Assembly (NCBI RefSeq): GCF_900108095.1
Contig: NZ_FNWL01000002.1
Coordinates: 1 to 64,000, forward strand
Length of the DNA: 64,000 bases
Direction: 5' to 3'
Origin: Natronorubrum sediminis
GTDB taxonomy: Archaea; Halobacteriota; Halobacteria; Halobacteriales; Natrialbaceae
Under the pieces are notes generated by a model, which was not told the origin of the DNA, did not search any database, and saw nothing but the letters and a program-made list of their open reading frames with translations. The position numbers and the translations under genes were made by a program. Shown here in pieces: positions 28,129-37,165 of the stretch; positions within the stretch are counted from its first letter, which is position 1; every line of letters starts with the position of its first letter.

Positions 28129-29556
28129 TTACTCCGCAGGTCTGACCTTGAACCCGTAGCGTGTCACGCCCTCTTGGGTGTAGACGCGTCGAATCGTCGT
28201 CTCGATCCGATCGCCGACGGCGAACGCATCGGGTGCTGCGTCAGTTCCCATCGCCGCGATACTGGCCGTTTCGTCGCCATCTCCCGACTCGAGGGCGACG
28301 ATTGCCGCCGCGTAGTCACCGGAACGACCCTGCTGCTCGGCGAACTCGGGTGGCGCACCGCCCTGTGAAATCGTCGTCACCGCCTCGATTTCGCCCTCGC
28401 CAGAGAGGGTGACCGGTTCGTACTCCTCGAGTGCGTTACAATCCGCACACGCTCCCTCCGGCGGGAACGCGAGCGAGCCACACTCGGGACAGCGGCCGGC
28501 CTCGAGGGTGTAACGCTGGGGAATCGATCGATGCCACGAAGGGACGCTCACGTATGCACCCCCGCCCGAGGGCGGACCGGTCGTGACGACACCACGTTGG
28601 CGCAGGTACTCCGCGTAGGACAGTGATTCGTCGCTCTCGAGTGTCGTCTCCGCGGGAACGTCTCCGTCCACGTCGACGACGAAGGCGTCCGCGCCCGCGC
28701 CGCTACCGTGAGAGACGCCGAGAACGCGCTCGTAGCCGTCTTCGAGCGCGCTGGCCAGCGAGACGGGAACGCTCGCCGCGCCGAGGTCGCCGAGTTCGTG
28801 AACTGTCGCCGCTGCTTGGATCTCGTCCGTTCCGACGCCCGCTGCCCCCGCTGCGCGGTAGGGGAGTTTGCCGTCTGGTGCCTGAATCGCCACGGCCGTC
28901 GGATCGGGATCGACCTCGAGTCCGGAGACGGCTCCGCCGATCGTTTCGGTGAACGCCGATCGGTCGTACTGCGTGACGCCGAGTCCCTGTGTTGCGTCCT
29001 CGCCAGTCGCTCGGAATCGCGTCCCGGGGTACGGCGTCGCGTACTCGGCACGGTCGACGATCTCGGCGGGCCCGTCTCGCTCGAGGACGAACGCGGCTGC
29101 ACCGGCACCGGCAGCGTGATCGATCCCATCGTCCGGGTCGCCCTGCGGTGCGTCGGCCGCGACGACCAGCCCGGTCGATGCATCGGCCTCGAGGGCGTCC
29201 ATTCCGGCCCAGAGGGCGCGGGTTCCGGCCCGCGTGCTGCCCGTAAAGACGTGTCGTGTGGCGGAATCGGAAACCTCGAGCATGGCGCCGAGGCGGGCGG
29301 TGAGGTCCTCCTCTGCGAGTGGCGGCGTCGAGGACGCAAATGCGAGCCAGTCGACCGTCTCGGGGTCGACGTCGGCGGCCTCGAGCGCGCGGCCGGCGGC
29401 CTCGTAGGCCATCGTCAGCGCGTCTTCGTCGGCAGCGGCGACGGCCTTTTCCGTGACGCCGGCGGCCTGGAACTGGCCCCAGGCGTCCTGAAACGCCTCC
29501 GCGTCGATCCGGAACCGAGGCGCGTACGCACCGACCCCGGTGATCGCAGCCGTCAT
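28129..29556 (-). CDS. HMG-CoA synthase-like protein fused to DUF35 domain
   Basis: 475 residues. Residues 1-330 have the thiolase-fold of HMG-CoA synthase/KAS III (ITGVGAYAPRFRID at the N-terminus, AAGAGAAAFVLE mid-way). Residues 350-475 are a DUF35 zinc ribbon (CPECG...CADC) plus OB-fold. There is no cysteine anywhere in the thiolase-fold part: the position of the catalytic Cys is FTGSTRAGT, with Thr where HMG-CoA synthase has Cys. A classic synthase reaction is therefore unlikely. It is co-translated with the thiolase (TGATG overlap), as in archaeal thiolase-HMGCS-DUF35 channelling complexes. Confidence 0.85.
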   Translation of the reverse strand: MTAAITGVGAYAPRFRIDAEAFQDAWGQFQAAGVTEKAVAAADEDALTMAYEAAGRALEAADVDPETVDWLAFASSTPPLAEEDLTARLGAMLEVSDSATRHVFTGSTRAGTRALWAGMDALEADASTGLVVAADAPQGDPDDGIDHAAGAGAAAFVLERDGPAEIVDRAEYATPYPGTRFRATGEDATQGLGVTQYDRSAFTETIGGAVSGLEVDPDPTAVAIQAPDGKLPYRAAGAAGVGTDEIQAAATVHELGDLGAASVPVSLASALEDGYERVLGVSHGSGAGADAFVVDVDGDVPAETTLESDESLSYAEYLRQRGVVTTGPPSGGGAYVSVPSWHRSIPQRYTLEAGRCPECGSLAFPPEGACADCNALEEYEPVTLSGEGEIEAVTTISQGGAPPEFAEQQGRSGDYAAAIVALESGDGDETASIAAMGTDAAPDAFAVGDRIETTIRRVYTQEGVTRYGFKVRPAE

Positions 29557-30740
29557 CACGCGCTCACCTCCGTTTCCTGCTCGCGCTCAAAGATGTGAAC
29601 AACCGACGCGCCACCACTGCCGCCGACGTTGTGCGTGAGTCCGCGGGTCGGGTTCTCGACCTGGCGCTCACCCGCAGCGCCGGTGAGCTGTTTGAACGCT
29701 TCGACGACCTGACCGGCACCCGTCGCGCCGATGGGGTGGCCCTTCGACTTGAGCCCGCCCGAGGTGTTGACCGGAATCTCGCCGCCGAGTTCGGTCGCAC
29801 CGGATTCGATTAGCTGTCCGGATTCACCTTTCTCACAGAAGCCGAGGTCCTCGTAGGCCAGCAACTCAGCGATGGCGAAACAGTCGTGGACCTCGGCGAA
29901 GTCGAGTTCCTCCGGCTCGATGTCGGCCATCTCGTAGGCCGTCTCCGCTGCGTGTTGGGTCGCAGGCACGCCGGTGTAGGAGTCTCGTTGGAAGAGACCG
30001 ACGTTGTCGCTGCCCGCGCCGACGCCGGCGACGCGAATCGGCTCGTCCGTGTACTCGTCGACGACGTCCTCGCTGACGATCAGGGCACAGGCCGCCCCGT
30101 CGGAGGTCGGACAGCAGTGATAGAGGTTCAGCGGATCCGCGACGACCGGCGCCGACTGTGCGTCCTCGAGCGAACACTCGAAGCCCAGTTGTGCGTGGGG
30201 GTTCTTCGCGCCGTTCGAGTGGTTCTTGACGGCGACGCGAGAGAGATGTTCGCGCGTGGTGTCGTACTCGTCCATGTGTGCGCTGGCCATCTGGGCGTAG
30301 ACGCCGGAGAAGGTGGTGCCCGAGAGTCGCTCCCACTCCGTCTCCCCGGAGACGCCGAGCCAGTACTTCGTCGCGTCGGAACTCATGTCGGACATAATTT
30401 CGAACCCGCCAGCGAGGGCGACATCGGCCATGCCCGATTTGACCGCTTGAACGGCCTGACGCGTCGCGAACCCACTCGCTGCACAGGCGTTTTCGACTCG
30501 CGTACACGGCACGCCGTCGAGTCCGACGTGCTCGGTAACTGCTGGCCCGGAGAGACCGAGTTGTCGTCCACCGACGCCGAGGTTTCCAACGAACGCTTCG
30601 TCGATATCTCCCGGCTCGAGGCCGCGTGGTACGCTTTCCGTCGCTGCTTCGAACGCCGTTCGGAACAGCGACCGGTAACTTTCCTCGGGGAAGGCCCCGT
30701 AGTCAGACTGCCCCGCACCGACGAGGTATGCGTCTCGCAT
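29556..30740 (-). CDS. Thiolase (acetyl-CoA acetyltransferase family)
   Basis: 394 residues. VENACAASGFA carries the acyl-accepting cysteine, EVHDCFAIAE and KSKGHPIGATGAGQ the histidines, and a glycine-rich C-terminus NVGGSGGASVVH completes the fold. Archaeal thiolases of this non-canonical type pair with HMG-CoA synthase and a DUF35 protein; here the DUF35 domain is in the downstream gene. The substrate could be acetoacetyl-CoA or another acyl-CoA. I chose ATG 30740 because the TATA box 30765-30772 is at leaderless distance and MRDAYLVGAG is a normal thiolase start. Confidence 0.9.
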   Translation of the reverse strand: MRDAYLVGAGQSDYGAFPEESYRSLFRTAFEAATESVPRGLEPGDIDEAFVGNLGVGGRQLGLSGPAVTEHVGLDGVPCTRVENACAASGFATRQAVQAVKSGMADVALAGGFEIMSDMSSDATKYWLGVSGETEWERLSGTTFSGVYAQMASAHMDEYDTTREHLSRVAVKNHSNGAKNPHAQLGFECSLEDAQSAPVVADPLNLYHCCPTSDGAACALIVSEDVVDEYTDEPIRVAGVGAGSDNVGLFQRDSYTGVPATQHAAETAYEMADIEPEELDFAEVHDCFAIAELLAYEDLGFCEKGESGQLIESGATELGGEIPVNTSGGLKSKGHPIGATGAGQVVEAFKQLTGAAGERQVENPTRGLTHNVGGSGGASVVHIFEREQETEVSA

Positions 30741-30764
30741 ATCCAAGGGTGTGCTCCCCGGTGT

Positions 30765-30772
30765 GAAATAAG
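30765..30772 (-). promoter_or_regulatory. TATA box of the thiolase operon
   Basis: CTTATTTC on the minus strand lies 25-32 bases before the ATG at 30740. Confidence 0.6.
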
Positions 30773-30955
30773 TGCACACTTGTGTCGAATCGTGTCCGAC
30801 GACGGTATCGACGATAAAATCAGTCCGTCACTCGAGACGTTCACAGGGTCGACACGCTGTATTGGGATGCTACGCCGAATCAATCCGAGATTGCACACGG
30901 GTTCGTTCACGTTTCGTCAGGGCATTCAAGCGTCTTGCTCGCGTACAGCGGTTGT

Positions 30956-31960
30956 ATGTCCCGCGCGGCGGAACTCGTCTCTATCCTCGAGTCGGTCGAC
31001 TCGGTGGCGATCGTCTGTCACGACAACCCAGATCCTGACTGTCTCGCCAGTGCACTAGCACTCGAACGAATCGCAACCGATCACGGGGTGGTGGAGGTGA
31101 CGATTACCTACGGCGGCGACATCTCTCACCAGCAAAACCGTGCGTTCGTCAATATGATCGACATCTCGCTCGAGTCGATCGACCACCTCGAGATCGACGA
31201 CTACGACTGTATCGCGTTCGTCGACCACTCCCAGCCCGGATCCAACACGGAACTGCCGGCACAGATTACGCCCGACATCGTCGTCGATCACCACCCCGGC
31301 GAGCCGGTCGAGGCCCCCTTCGAAGACATTCGTGCGGAAGTCGGCGCGACGGCGACGATTTTCGTCGAGTACCTCTCCGAACTCGAGACGGAACTGACGA
31401 CGCGACTGGCGTCGGCGCTCCTCTTTGCCCTTCATCGCGAACGACTGGATTTCGTCCGCACACCGACGATACGTGAGTACGAGGCTGCATTGACAGTCTA
31501 TCCGGATGCCGACCTCGAGACGCTCGAGCAACTCTACGGGAGCGCGTTCTCGCCGGGAACGATCGACGCGATCGGTCACGCCATCGCGACTCGAGAACGG
31601 CGTGGCTCCTCACTCGCGGCGAGCGTCGGCAGAACGACCGAAACGGACGCGCTCCCGCAGGCGGCTGATTACTTGCTGAACCTCGAGGGCGTCGATACCG
31701 TCCTCGTCTACGGAATCATCGAAGACGCGATTCGACTCAGCGCGCGTTCGATCGATCCGCGAGTACACATCGGTGAGACCCTCGATAGCGCCTTCGGCGA
31801 CCTCGGACCTGTCGGCGGACACCACGATATGGCGGGCGGTCGTATCGGACTCGGCCTCTTCGCCGACGATTCGAACGACACGGACGCGTTGCTCGCGTTC
31901 GCCGGCGGGCGACTTACTCGTCGTTTCTTCGACGCGCTGAACCTCGACGATGACCGGTGA
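30956..31960 (+). CDS. DHH-family phosphoesterase
   Basis: 334 residues. Motif I is VCHDNPDPDCLASA (D-x-D), and motif III is VVDHHPGEP (DHH). A DHHA1-type C-terminal motif, GPVGGHHDMAGG, is complete. The family hydrolyses short oligonucleotides (NrnA-like), pAp or cyclic di-AMP, or single-stranded DNA (RecJ); which one cannot be decided. The ATG at 30956 was chosen over 30935 because MSRAAELVSIL matches a natural domain start and a weak TATA-like ATTCAAG lies about 28 bases before it. Confidence 0.88.
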   Translation: MSRAAELVSILESVDSVAIVCHDNPDPDCLASALALERIATDHGVVEVTITYGGDISHQQNRAFVNMIDISLESIDHLEIDDYDCIAFVDHSQPGSNTELPAQITPDIVVDHHPGEPVEAPFEDIRAEVGATATIFVEYLSELETELTTRLASALLFALHRERLDFVRTPTIREYEAALTVYPDADLETLEQLYGSAFSPGTIDAIGHAIATRERRGSSLAASVGRTTETDALPQAADYLLNLEGVDTVLVYGIIEDAIRLSARSIDPRVHIGETLDSAFGDLGPVGGHHDMAGGRIGLGLFADDSNDTDALLAFAGGRLTRRFFDALNLDDDR

Positions 31961-32041
31961 GGGCCCGCCAGTCGATCTGTGCGCACACCTGCTGTGGCGG
32001 CCGTCGGTCGTGGTCGACAGGGATTCGGCGTGGCATCTCGT

Positions 32042-32584
32042 TCACTCGATATCGATGGTGTGTGACCCACTGGTCGAGTCGCGTTTCGGGATGGTGACCG
32101 TCAAGATGCCGTTGTTGAGTGATGCTGTTACGTCGTCCGGGTCGACTGGATCTGGAAGCCGAATGCGACGACTGAACGATGTCACCTCTCGTTCACGGCG
32201 AATGTACTCCGCCGTCGCGTCGGCCAGTTGCGTTCGCTCATCGCCTTCGGTCTCGTCGCCGACCTCCTCATCAGTATCGGGTTCGTCATCGATTTCGTGT
32301 CGTGGCGTTCGCACCTGCTCGCGCTCGCCACTGATCTCGAGTGTCTCCCCACGGAGTCTCGTCTCGAGGTCGTCGGTCTCGAATCCGGGGACGTCGACGG
32401 TGACGACGAACGAATCGCCGTGATCGGCGAGATCCAGCCGTATCGCCGACTCGCCGACGGAAAGATCGAGGTGGCTTCTGGTGTCGAACTCGGATTCCCA
32501 GGACCGGACGGCCGTCTCGAGTTGTCGATTCAATCGCTCGAGGAGTTCCTCGAGCCCCTCCAGTGGATTCGATCTGTCTTCCAT
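32042..32584 (-). CDS. Hsp20/alpha-crystallin small heat-shock protein
   Basis: 180 residues. The alpha-crystallin domain begins at about 60 (FVVTVDVPGFETDDLETRLRGETLEISGERE) and ends with SLNNGILTVTIPKRD; the GILTV-type motif and C-terminal IDIE are present. Between the two halves is an acidic insertion of about 40 residues (DDEPDTDEEVGDETEGDE), not usual in the family. ATP-independent holdase. It is convergent with the DHH gene (81 bases apart). I chose ATG 32584; the longer frame adds an unrelated 14 residues. Confidence 0.87.
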   Translation of the reverse strand: MEDRSNPLEGLEELLERLNRQLETAVRSWESEFDTRSHLDLSVGESAIRLDLADHGDSFVVTVDVPGFETDDLETRLRGETLEISGEREQVRTPRHEIDDEPDTDEEVGDETEGDERTQLADATAEYIRREREVTSFSRRIRLPDPVDPDDVTASLNNGILTVTIPKRDSTSGSHTIDIE

Positions 32585-32733
32585 GGTTCTCGTGAGATGT
32601 TCACTACCAATCACAAAAAAGGCCACTCATAGCGTGAGTGAGCCTCTCTGCGTCGAATGTGTTGAACTGCGTGATTGCGGCAGAACCGAGGGAGGGGCTG
32701 GTCGTTTTTAGGCTCCTCGCCGTAGGAAGAGGT

Positions 32734-33414
32734 ATGGATTCAGCACTATTCGTCGTCAGCGAGGAAGGCTACTGGGGAGAGGAATGTATCGAACCGCTCG
32801 AGACGCTCTCGGATGCCGGACTCGAGATTACGGTCGCGACGCCGTCGGGCGGTCCCCCGGAACTCGACGAGACGTCGGCCGACCCCGACGAGGTCGGGGA
32901 GGAAACCGCCGAGCACGTCCGAGAGGTTCACGAGAACGACGAGCGATTGAACGATCCGATTCCGACCGCGCGGGCGGACGCCGAGGCGTACGACGCCGTC
33001 GTCTTCCCCGGCGGCCACGGCACCGAGTGGGACGTCAACCAGGACAGTGACGCCCGCAGACTCCTCCGCGACGCTGTCGCTGGTGACAACGGCAAGGCGC
33101 TCGTTGTCTGTCACGCCGTCGGCATTCTCGCGTTCGCTCGTGATAGTCAGGGCGCGTTCGTCGTCAACGGCCGCGACGTGACCGGCTTCCCGAACGAGTG
33201 GGAAGAAGACATCGTCGACGAGAACGACGTCATGCCGACCGGTCGAAAACTCCCCTACTGGGTCGAGGACGAAGTGATCGCCGCGGGCGGCAACTGGGAC
33301 GCCGAACTCGAGGCGGACACGAGCGTGACCGTCGACGGAGATCTCGTTACTGCCCGCGGTCCCGAGTCCTCGAGTGCCGCAGCGCAGACGCTTCTCGAGG
33401 AACTGGACGCGTAA
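32734..33414 (+). CDS. DJ-1/PfpI family protein
   Basis: 226 residues. The nucleophile elbow is VVCHAVGILAFA (Cys in the C-H-A motif). VVFPGGHGTEWDVN carries the conserved glycine-rich turn, and EEGYWGEE near the N-terminus supplies a conserved Glu. This pattern is the large subgroup near HchA/Hsp31 (glyoxalase, deglycase or chaperone activities reported); the actual substrate is unknown. The start at 32734 is at leaderless distance from GTTTTTA (32704-32710). Confidence 0.87.
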   Translation: MDSALFVVSEEGYWGEECIEPLETLSDAGLEITVATPSGGPPELDETSADPDEVGEETAEHVREVHENDERLNDPIPTARADAEAYDAVVFPGGHGTEWDVNQDSDARRLLRDAVAGDNGKALVVCHAVGILAFARDSQGAFVVNGRDVTGFPNEWEEDIVDENDVMPTGRKLPYWVEDEVIAAGGNWDAELEADTSVTVDGDLVTARGPESSSAAAQTLLEELDA

Positions 33415-33537
33415 GGTTCGTACTCGCTCGGTTTGCTCTCGATCGTCCATCCGTCCGTCTGTCATCCGTGATGTGTCGTCTTCGAGACGAACGTCTCAGC
33501 GGTTGCTGGACGGAATACGAGCGCTATTGTGGATCTG

Positions 33538-33834
33538 CTACGCCGATTCGATTCGAATTTCGCCGTCGGCACGGACGGTGATCAAACAGTCGTTGTACTC
33601 GAAAATGAGCGCTCCCTCGGATCGCACCCCGTTCGCTCGGGGTTCGAACAGTCGCTCGAGCGCATCGGTATTGACGGTGTAGTGAAGTGGCTCGAGTTCG
33701 GTCACCTCCTCGTTGCAAAACGTCGCAACGGCGGTGACGATCGTCACGCTCAGCGGTTCGGAGTCGAGTTGATCGTACTGCACAGTGTCGTACTCCGCCG
33801 AGTGTGCAGTCTGTGGTGATGTCATCTCTGTCAT
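33538..33834 (-). CDS. HalOD1 output-domain protein
   Basis: 98 residues. VTIVTAVATFCNEEVTELEPLHYTVNTDALERLF, then a glycine-poor strand IFEYNDCLITVRADGEIRI, is the haloarchaeal output domain 1 pattern. These single-domain proteins are common in haloarchaea and are proposed signalling outputs; the ligand and partner are unknown. Start: ATG 33834, or ATG 33825. It lies downstream of the DJ-1 gene on the opposite strand. Confidence 0.82.
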   Translation of the reverse strand: MTEMTSPQTAHSAEYDTVQYDQLDSEPLSVTIVTAVATFCNEEVTELEPLHYTVNTDALERLFEPRANGVRSEGALIFEYNDCLITVRADGEIRIESA

Positions 33835-33902
33835 GTAGTTTTGCGCACCCCCAGTGCGGTCAATGGGAACTCAACTGTCGTTCACCGTTCTCACTAAAGA
33901 GC

Positions 33903-33955
33903 CTACTCGTTAATTGAGTAGCCGCCAGTCCAAACCGGGGTTAACTGATTAACCC
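33903..33955 (-). terminator. Possible terminator hairpins of the PAS/GAF gene
   Basis: GGGTTAA-CTGA-TTAACCC (33938-33955) overlaps the stop of the large regulator gene, and CTACTC/GAGTAG (33903-33921) follows. No T-run is seen, so termination is only a guess; both are well-formed inverted repeats. Confidence 0.4.
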
Positions 33956-36900
33956 TCGGATACCGTTTCGTCGAATATCGTCGCGAACAGCTTCTGCTCT
34001 ACGGCTCTGACGTGCTTGTGGAACGCAGGCGGCGAGATTCCGAGTGAATCGGCCAGTTCGTCACCGTTCGTGTGACGTGGCCACTCGAAGTATCCGCCGT
34101 GGTACGCCGTTTGAACGACCTCCTGTTGTCTGTCGGTGAGTTCCGCGAGTAACGCGTTGCGCGCAGCGACGTCGATCGTCGGCTGGGTCGTCGACTGTTC
34201 TCGGCGTGCCACCATCGACGCCGAGAACCCACGTCGATTCAGACCGGAGAGGAGCTCTCTCACCTCGATGGATTCGGGAACCTCGATAGTGGCTCGCGTC
34301 TCGTCGTCCGTTGCGACGAACGTCCGCAACGTTCCACCGTCGGTGTCGACGACCGAACCGAGAAACGGCTCCGAACACTGAAGCTGGAGCAAGGTTTCGT
34401 CCTCGGATTCGGCGATAATCGAAGCGTCGTGGACTCCCTCGAGTGAGCGAAGGTCACTCGAGTGCTCGGTCACCGCATCGGAGTTGGCGACGGCGAAAAC
34501 TGTCGGCTCTCCGTCGTCTCGAATCGTCGCTCCCTCGAACGTCAGTCGGGTTTCGAGCGCGCCAGCGAGGCGACGAAACAGCGAGTCGCCCGTGAGTTCG
34601 ATCTCGAGTTCGACGGTGTCGACGCCGCTGTCGGCGAGCGCGGTTTTTCGTTTGGTGGCGGTGATCGCGTAGGCGATCGTTTCGCCGAGTTCGGCGAGCG
34701 TGTCACGCAGCGGTTCGTCGAACGCGTCGCGGTCGTCACCGTAAATGGCGACGACGCCGTAGAGGAAGTCGTCGTAGACGATCGGAACGGCGTAGACCGA
34801 CTGATAATTTCGCGAGAGCGCTTCGACGCGCCAGGTACCATCACGCACGGAGTCTGCGACGTTTTCGGCGTAGGTCGGCGTTCGCGTTCGCGCTGTCCGT
34901 CCCGCTGGTTCGGCCGCGGAGTCGTCGACGGTCGTCACCGAAATCGTGTCGAGGTAGGTATGCTCTCGACCAGCACTAGCTCGTGGTTCGAGTTCGTGGC
35001 CACCCGGGTCCGGCTCACCGAACCAGACGAACGAACACTCCTCGAGGGCTGCGAGACGCTCGCAGATGCCGCGTTCGATTTCCGCTCGGTCGTCGGCCAT
35101 CAACAGCAACTGCTCGATATCCTGCCTGACCGCATTCGCCTCGTTCAACTGCTCGAGGTGGATATTTTGTCGTTTGAGTGTGCGTTCGCGGCCGTGAAGT
35201 CGACGCGTTCTGGAGATTCGGTCGAGCGCGGCTTCGGCGGTCGTCGCGAAGAGTTGGGCTAGTTCGTACGTCTCGTCATCGTAGTGGTTCGTCTCGGTCT
35301 CGAAGGCGACGAGGACGCCGTGTTCACCGATCGGCACGTACAGCCCGCTTCGAGCGCGGTCGGGGTGTGTCCCGCCGGTATCCGTACGGTCGTCGACGAG
35401 TGTCGGTGCCCCGTCGACGAACGTCTGCCACACGAGTCCGTCGTCGGGAGTGTGCTCATCGGGTTGACCGAAGTTCGTTTCGAAGGCGTGTGAGTACGCC
35501 GCCGGGACGAGTTCGTTGTGGTGGTCGTCGAAGCGATAGACGACGCTCTCGATATCGAGGACGTCGCTCGCGACGTCGACCATGTACTCACACGCGGCTT
35601 GTTTCGACTCGACCGTCAACAAGTGATTCGTCGCCTCGTGGAGGGCGTTGAGCGCCTCCTGGTACTGCGCACGCTCGGTGACGTCGACCGCGATGCCGAT
35701 GACGCGTTCGACGACTCCCTCGTCGGTCACTGGCCGCCACCACGATTCGAAGACCCGGTCGTCGAGACGGATCTGTGAGTGTGACTGTTCACCTCCTATT
35801 GCGGCCATCGTATCCGAGAGAATGGTCGAGTGATCGCTGAAAACATCGAAGATCGACTCTCCGACGACGTCGTCGGAGAGTCGCTCGACTTTCTCGAGGC
35901 CGCGACCCTCTGCGAGCAAAATCGTCCCGTCCGTTTCGTGGACGAACAGGATCACCGGGAGGTTCTGTGCGAGCATCTCGAGTCGTTCCGTTCGCTCTCT
36001 GAGCGCTCGTTTTCGTTCGATGCGCTCGGTCACGTCGGTAAAGTAGACTGCAATGCCGGACGAAGAGGGATACATCCGGGCGCTGTACCACGTCTCCATC
36101 GGCTCGTAGTATCGCTCGATGGAGACCGCTTCGCGCGTTTCCATGGCTTCGACCGCTGCCGGCTGAAACGCTGTCCCCAGAATATTCGGGAAGAGGTCGT
36201 AAATCTTGACGCCGAGGACGGCCTCCGGATCGACGTCGAAGAGTGCTGCCGCGTGGTCGTTGATGTAGGTGAACCGCCACTCCGAGTCGAGCGTGTAGAA
36301 CGCGTCGCCGACCCGATCCATCGCTTCGTCTAACTCCTGTTCTGCCTGGTGGAGGGCCGTAATGTCGCGAATCGATGCGACGATACCGTTGATATCCTCG
36401 TCCTCGAGCCAATTAGTCAGCGTGGCTTCGTGGATGTACCAGTCGCCGTTCGCGTGTCGACACCGGTACGTCAGCCGTTTCGTCGTTCCGTATGGTTCCT
36501 CACAGAGTTCCTCGAACGCGGCTTCGACCATCGCGACGTCTTCTGCGTGGACGGCGTCGGTGAGGTGGCTGTCGCGTAACTCGTCAGCGTCGTACCCACC
36601 GACTCGTTCGACCGATGGTTCGACGTAGGTGATCGTTCCCTTCGAGTCGGCAACGACGATGAGGTCCGACGACTGTTCGATCAACGCCTGGTACCACCGT
36701 CGCTGTCGTTGAACGGTTCGGGTTTTAGCGCCCAGTGTGGCGGCCTGTTGGACGCGATGGGCGAGCATCGAGGACTCGATGGGCAGCGTCTTCCGAACGA
36801 AATCCGTCGCACCGTCGGTCCGAAGTCGTTCGAGTGGGACTTCGTTCAGGTCGTCGATGGCGTAAACGACCGGACACGCGTCGCTGACCGTGGTGAGCAC

Positions 36901-37095
36901 CTCGCGTTCGTCCGTTACGAGACAGTCGGTCGCGTCGAATCTGTCCATCTCGAGGTCCGTAGCCGAGGGGAGTGGACCGTCGACGATGATGGAATCTGCC
37001 GAGAGTTCCGTCGCTGCTTGGTGGAGCCACGGCGACGAGCCAACGACGAGCGCTCGAACGTGGACCGGTTCAGGACCCTCGAGGCGTCGGTCCAT
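33949..37095 (-). CDS. PAS/GAF sensor with Bat-type HTH output
   Basis: 1048 residues. Order: a receiver-like N-terminal part (about 10-125; without an obvious phospho-Asp pocket), three PAS domains (about 130-255, 255-370, 380-500), two GAF domains (about 510-660 and 690-830), a bacterio-opsin-activator (BAT) domain, and a C-terminal HTH_10 (LLAELTDRQQEVVQTAYHGG ... HTNGDELADSLGISPPAFHKH). It should bind DNA in response to small-molecule, redox or light input. No histidine kinase domain is seen. The start at 37095 is supported by GTTTTTACC 24-32 bases upstream. Confidence 0.88.
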   Translation of the reverse strand: MDRRLEGPEPVHVRALVVGSSPWLHQAATELSADSIIVDGPLPSATDLEMDRFDATDCLVTDEREVLTTVSDACPVVYAIDDLNEVPLERLRTDGATDFVRKTLPIESSMLAHRVQQAATLGAKTRTVQRQRRWYQALIEQSSDLIVVADSKGTITYVEPSVERVGGYDADELRDSHLTDAVHAEDVAMVEAAFEELCEEPYGTTKRLTYRCRHANGDWYIHEATLTNWLEDEDINGIVASIRDITALHQAEQELDEAMDRVGDAFYTLDSEWRFTYINDHAAALFDVDPEAVLGVKIYDLFPNILGTAFQPAAVEAMETREAVSIERYYEPMETWYSARMYPSSSGIAVYFTDVTERIERKRALRERTERLEMLAQNLPVILFVHETDGTILLAEGRGLEKVERLSDDVVGESIFDVFSDHSTILSDTMAAIGGEQSHSQIRLDDRVFESWWRPVTDEGVVERVIGIAVDVTERAQYQEALNALHEATNHLLTVESKQAACEYMVDVASDVLDIESVVYRFDDHHNELVPAAYSHAFETNFGQPDEHTPDDGLVWQTFVDGAPTLVDDRTDTGGTHPDRARSGLYVPIGEHGVLVAFETETNHYDDETYELAQLFATTAEAALDRISRTRRLHGRERTLKRQNIHLEQLNEANAVRQDIEQLLLMADDRAEIERGICERLAALEECSFVWFGEPDPGGHELEPRASAGREHTYLDTISVTTVDDSAAEPAGRTARTRTPTYAENVADSVRDGTWRVEALSRNYQSVYAVPIVYDDFLYGVVAIYGDDRDAFDEPLRDTLAELGETIAYAITATKRKTALADSGVDTVELEIELTGDSLFRRLAGALETRLTFEGATIRDDGEPTVFAVANSDAVTEHSSDLRSLEGVHDASIIAESEDETLLQLQCSEPFLGSVVDTDGGTLRTFVATDDETRATIEVPESIEVRELLSGLNRRGFSASMVARREQSTTQPTIDVAARNALLAELTDRQQEVVQTAYHGGYFEWPRHTNGDELADSLGISPPAFHKHVRAVEQKLFATIFDETVSEG

Positions 37096-37165
37096 AGTTC
37101 GTCTGGGTTGGGAGAAGGTAAAAACCTCCTGTTGACGATGCAATAGATACAGCGTAGAAGAACGT

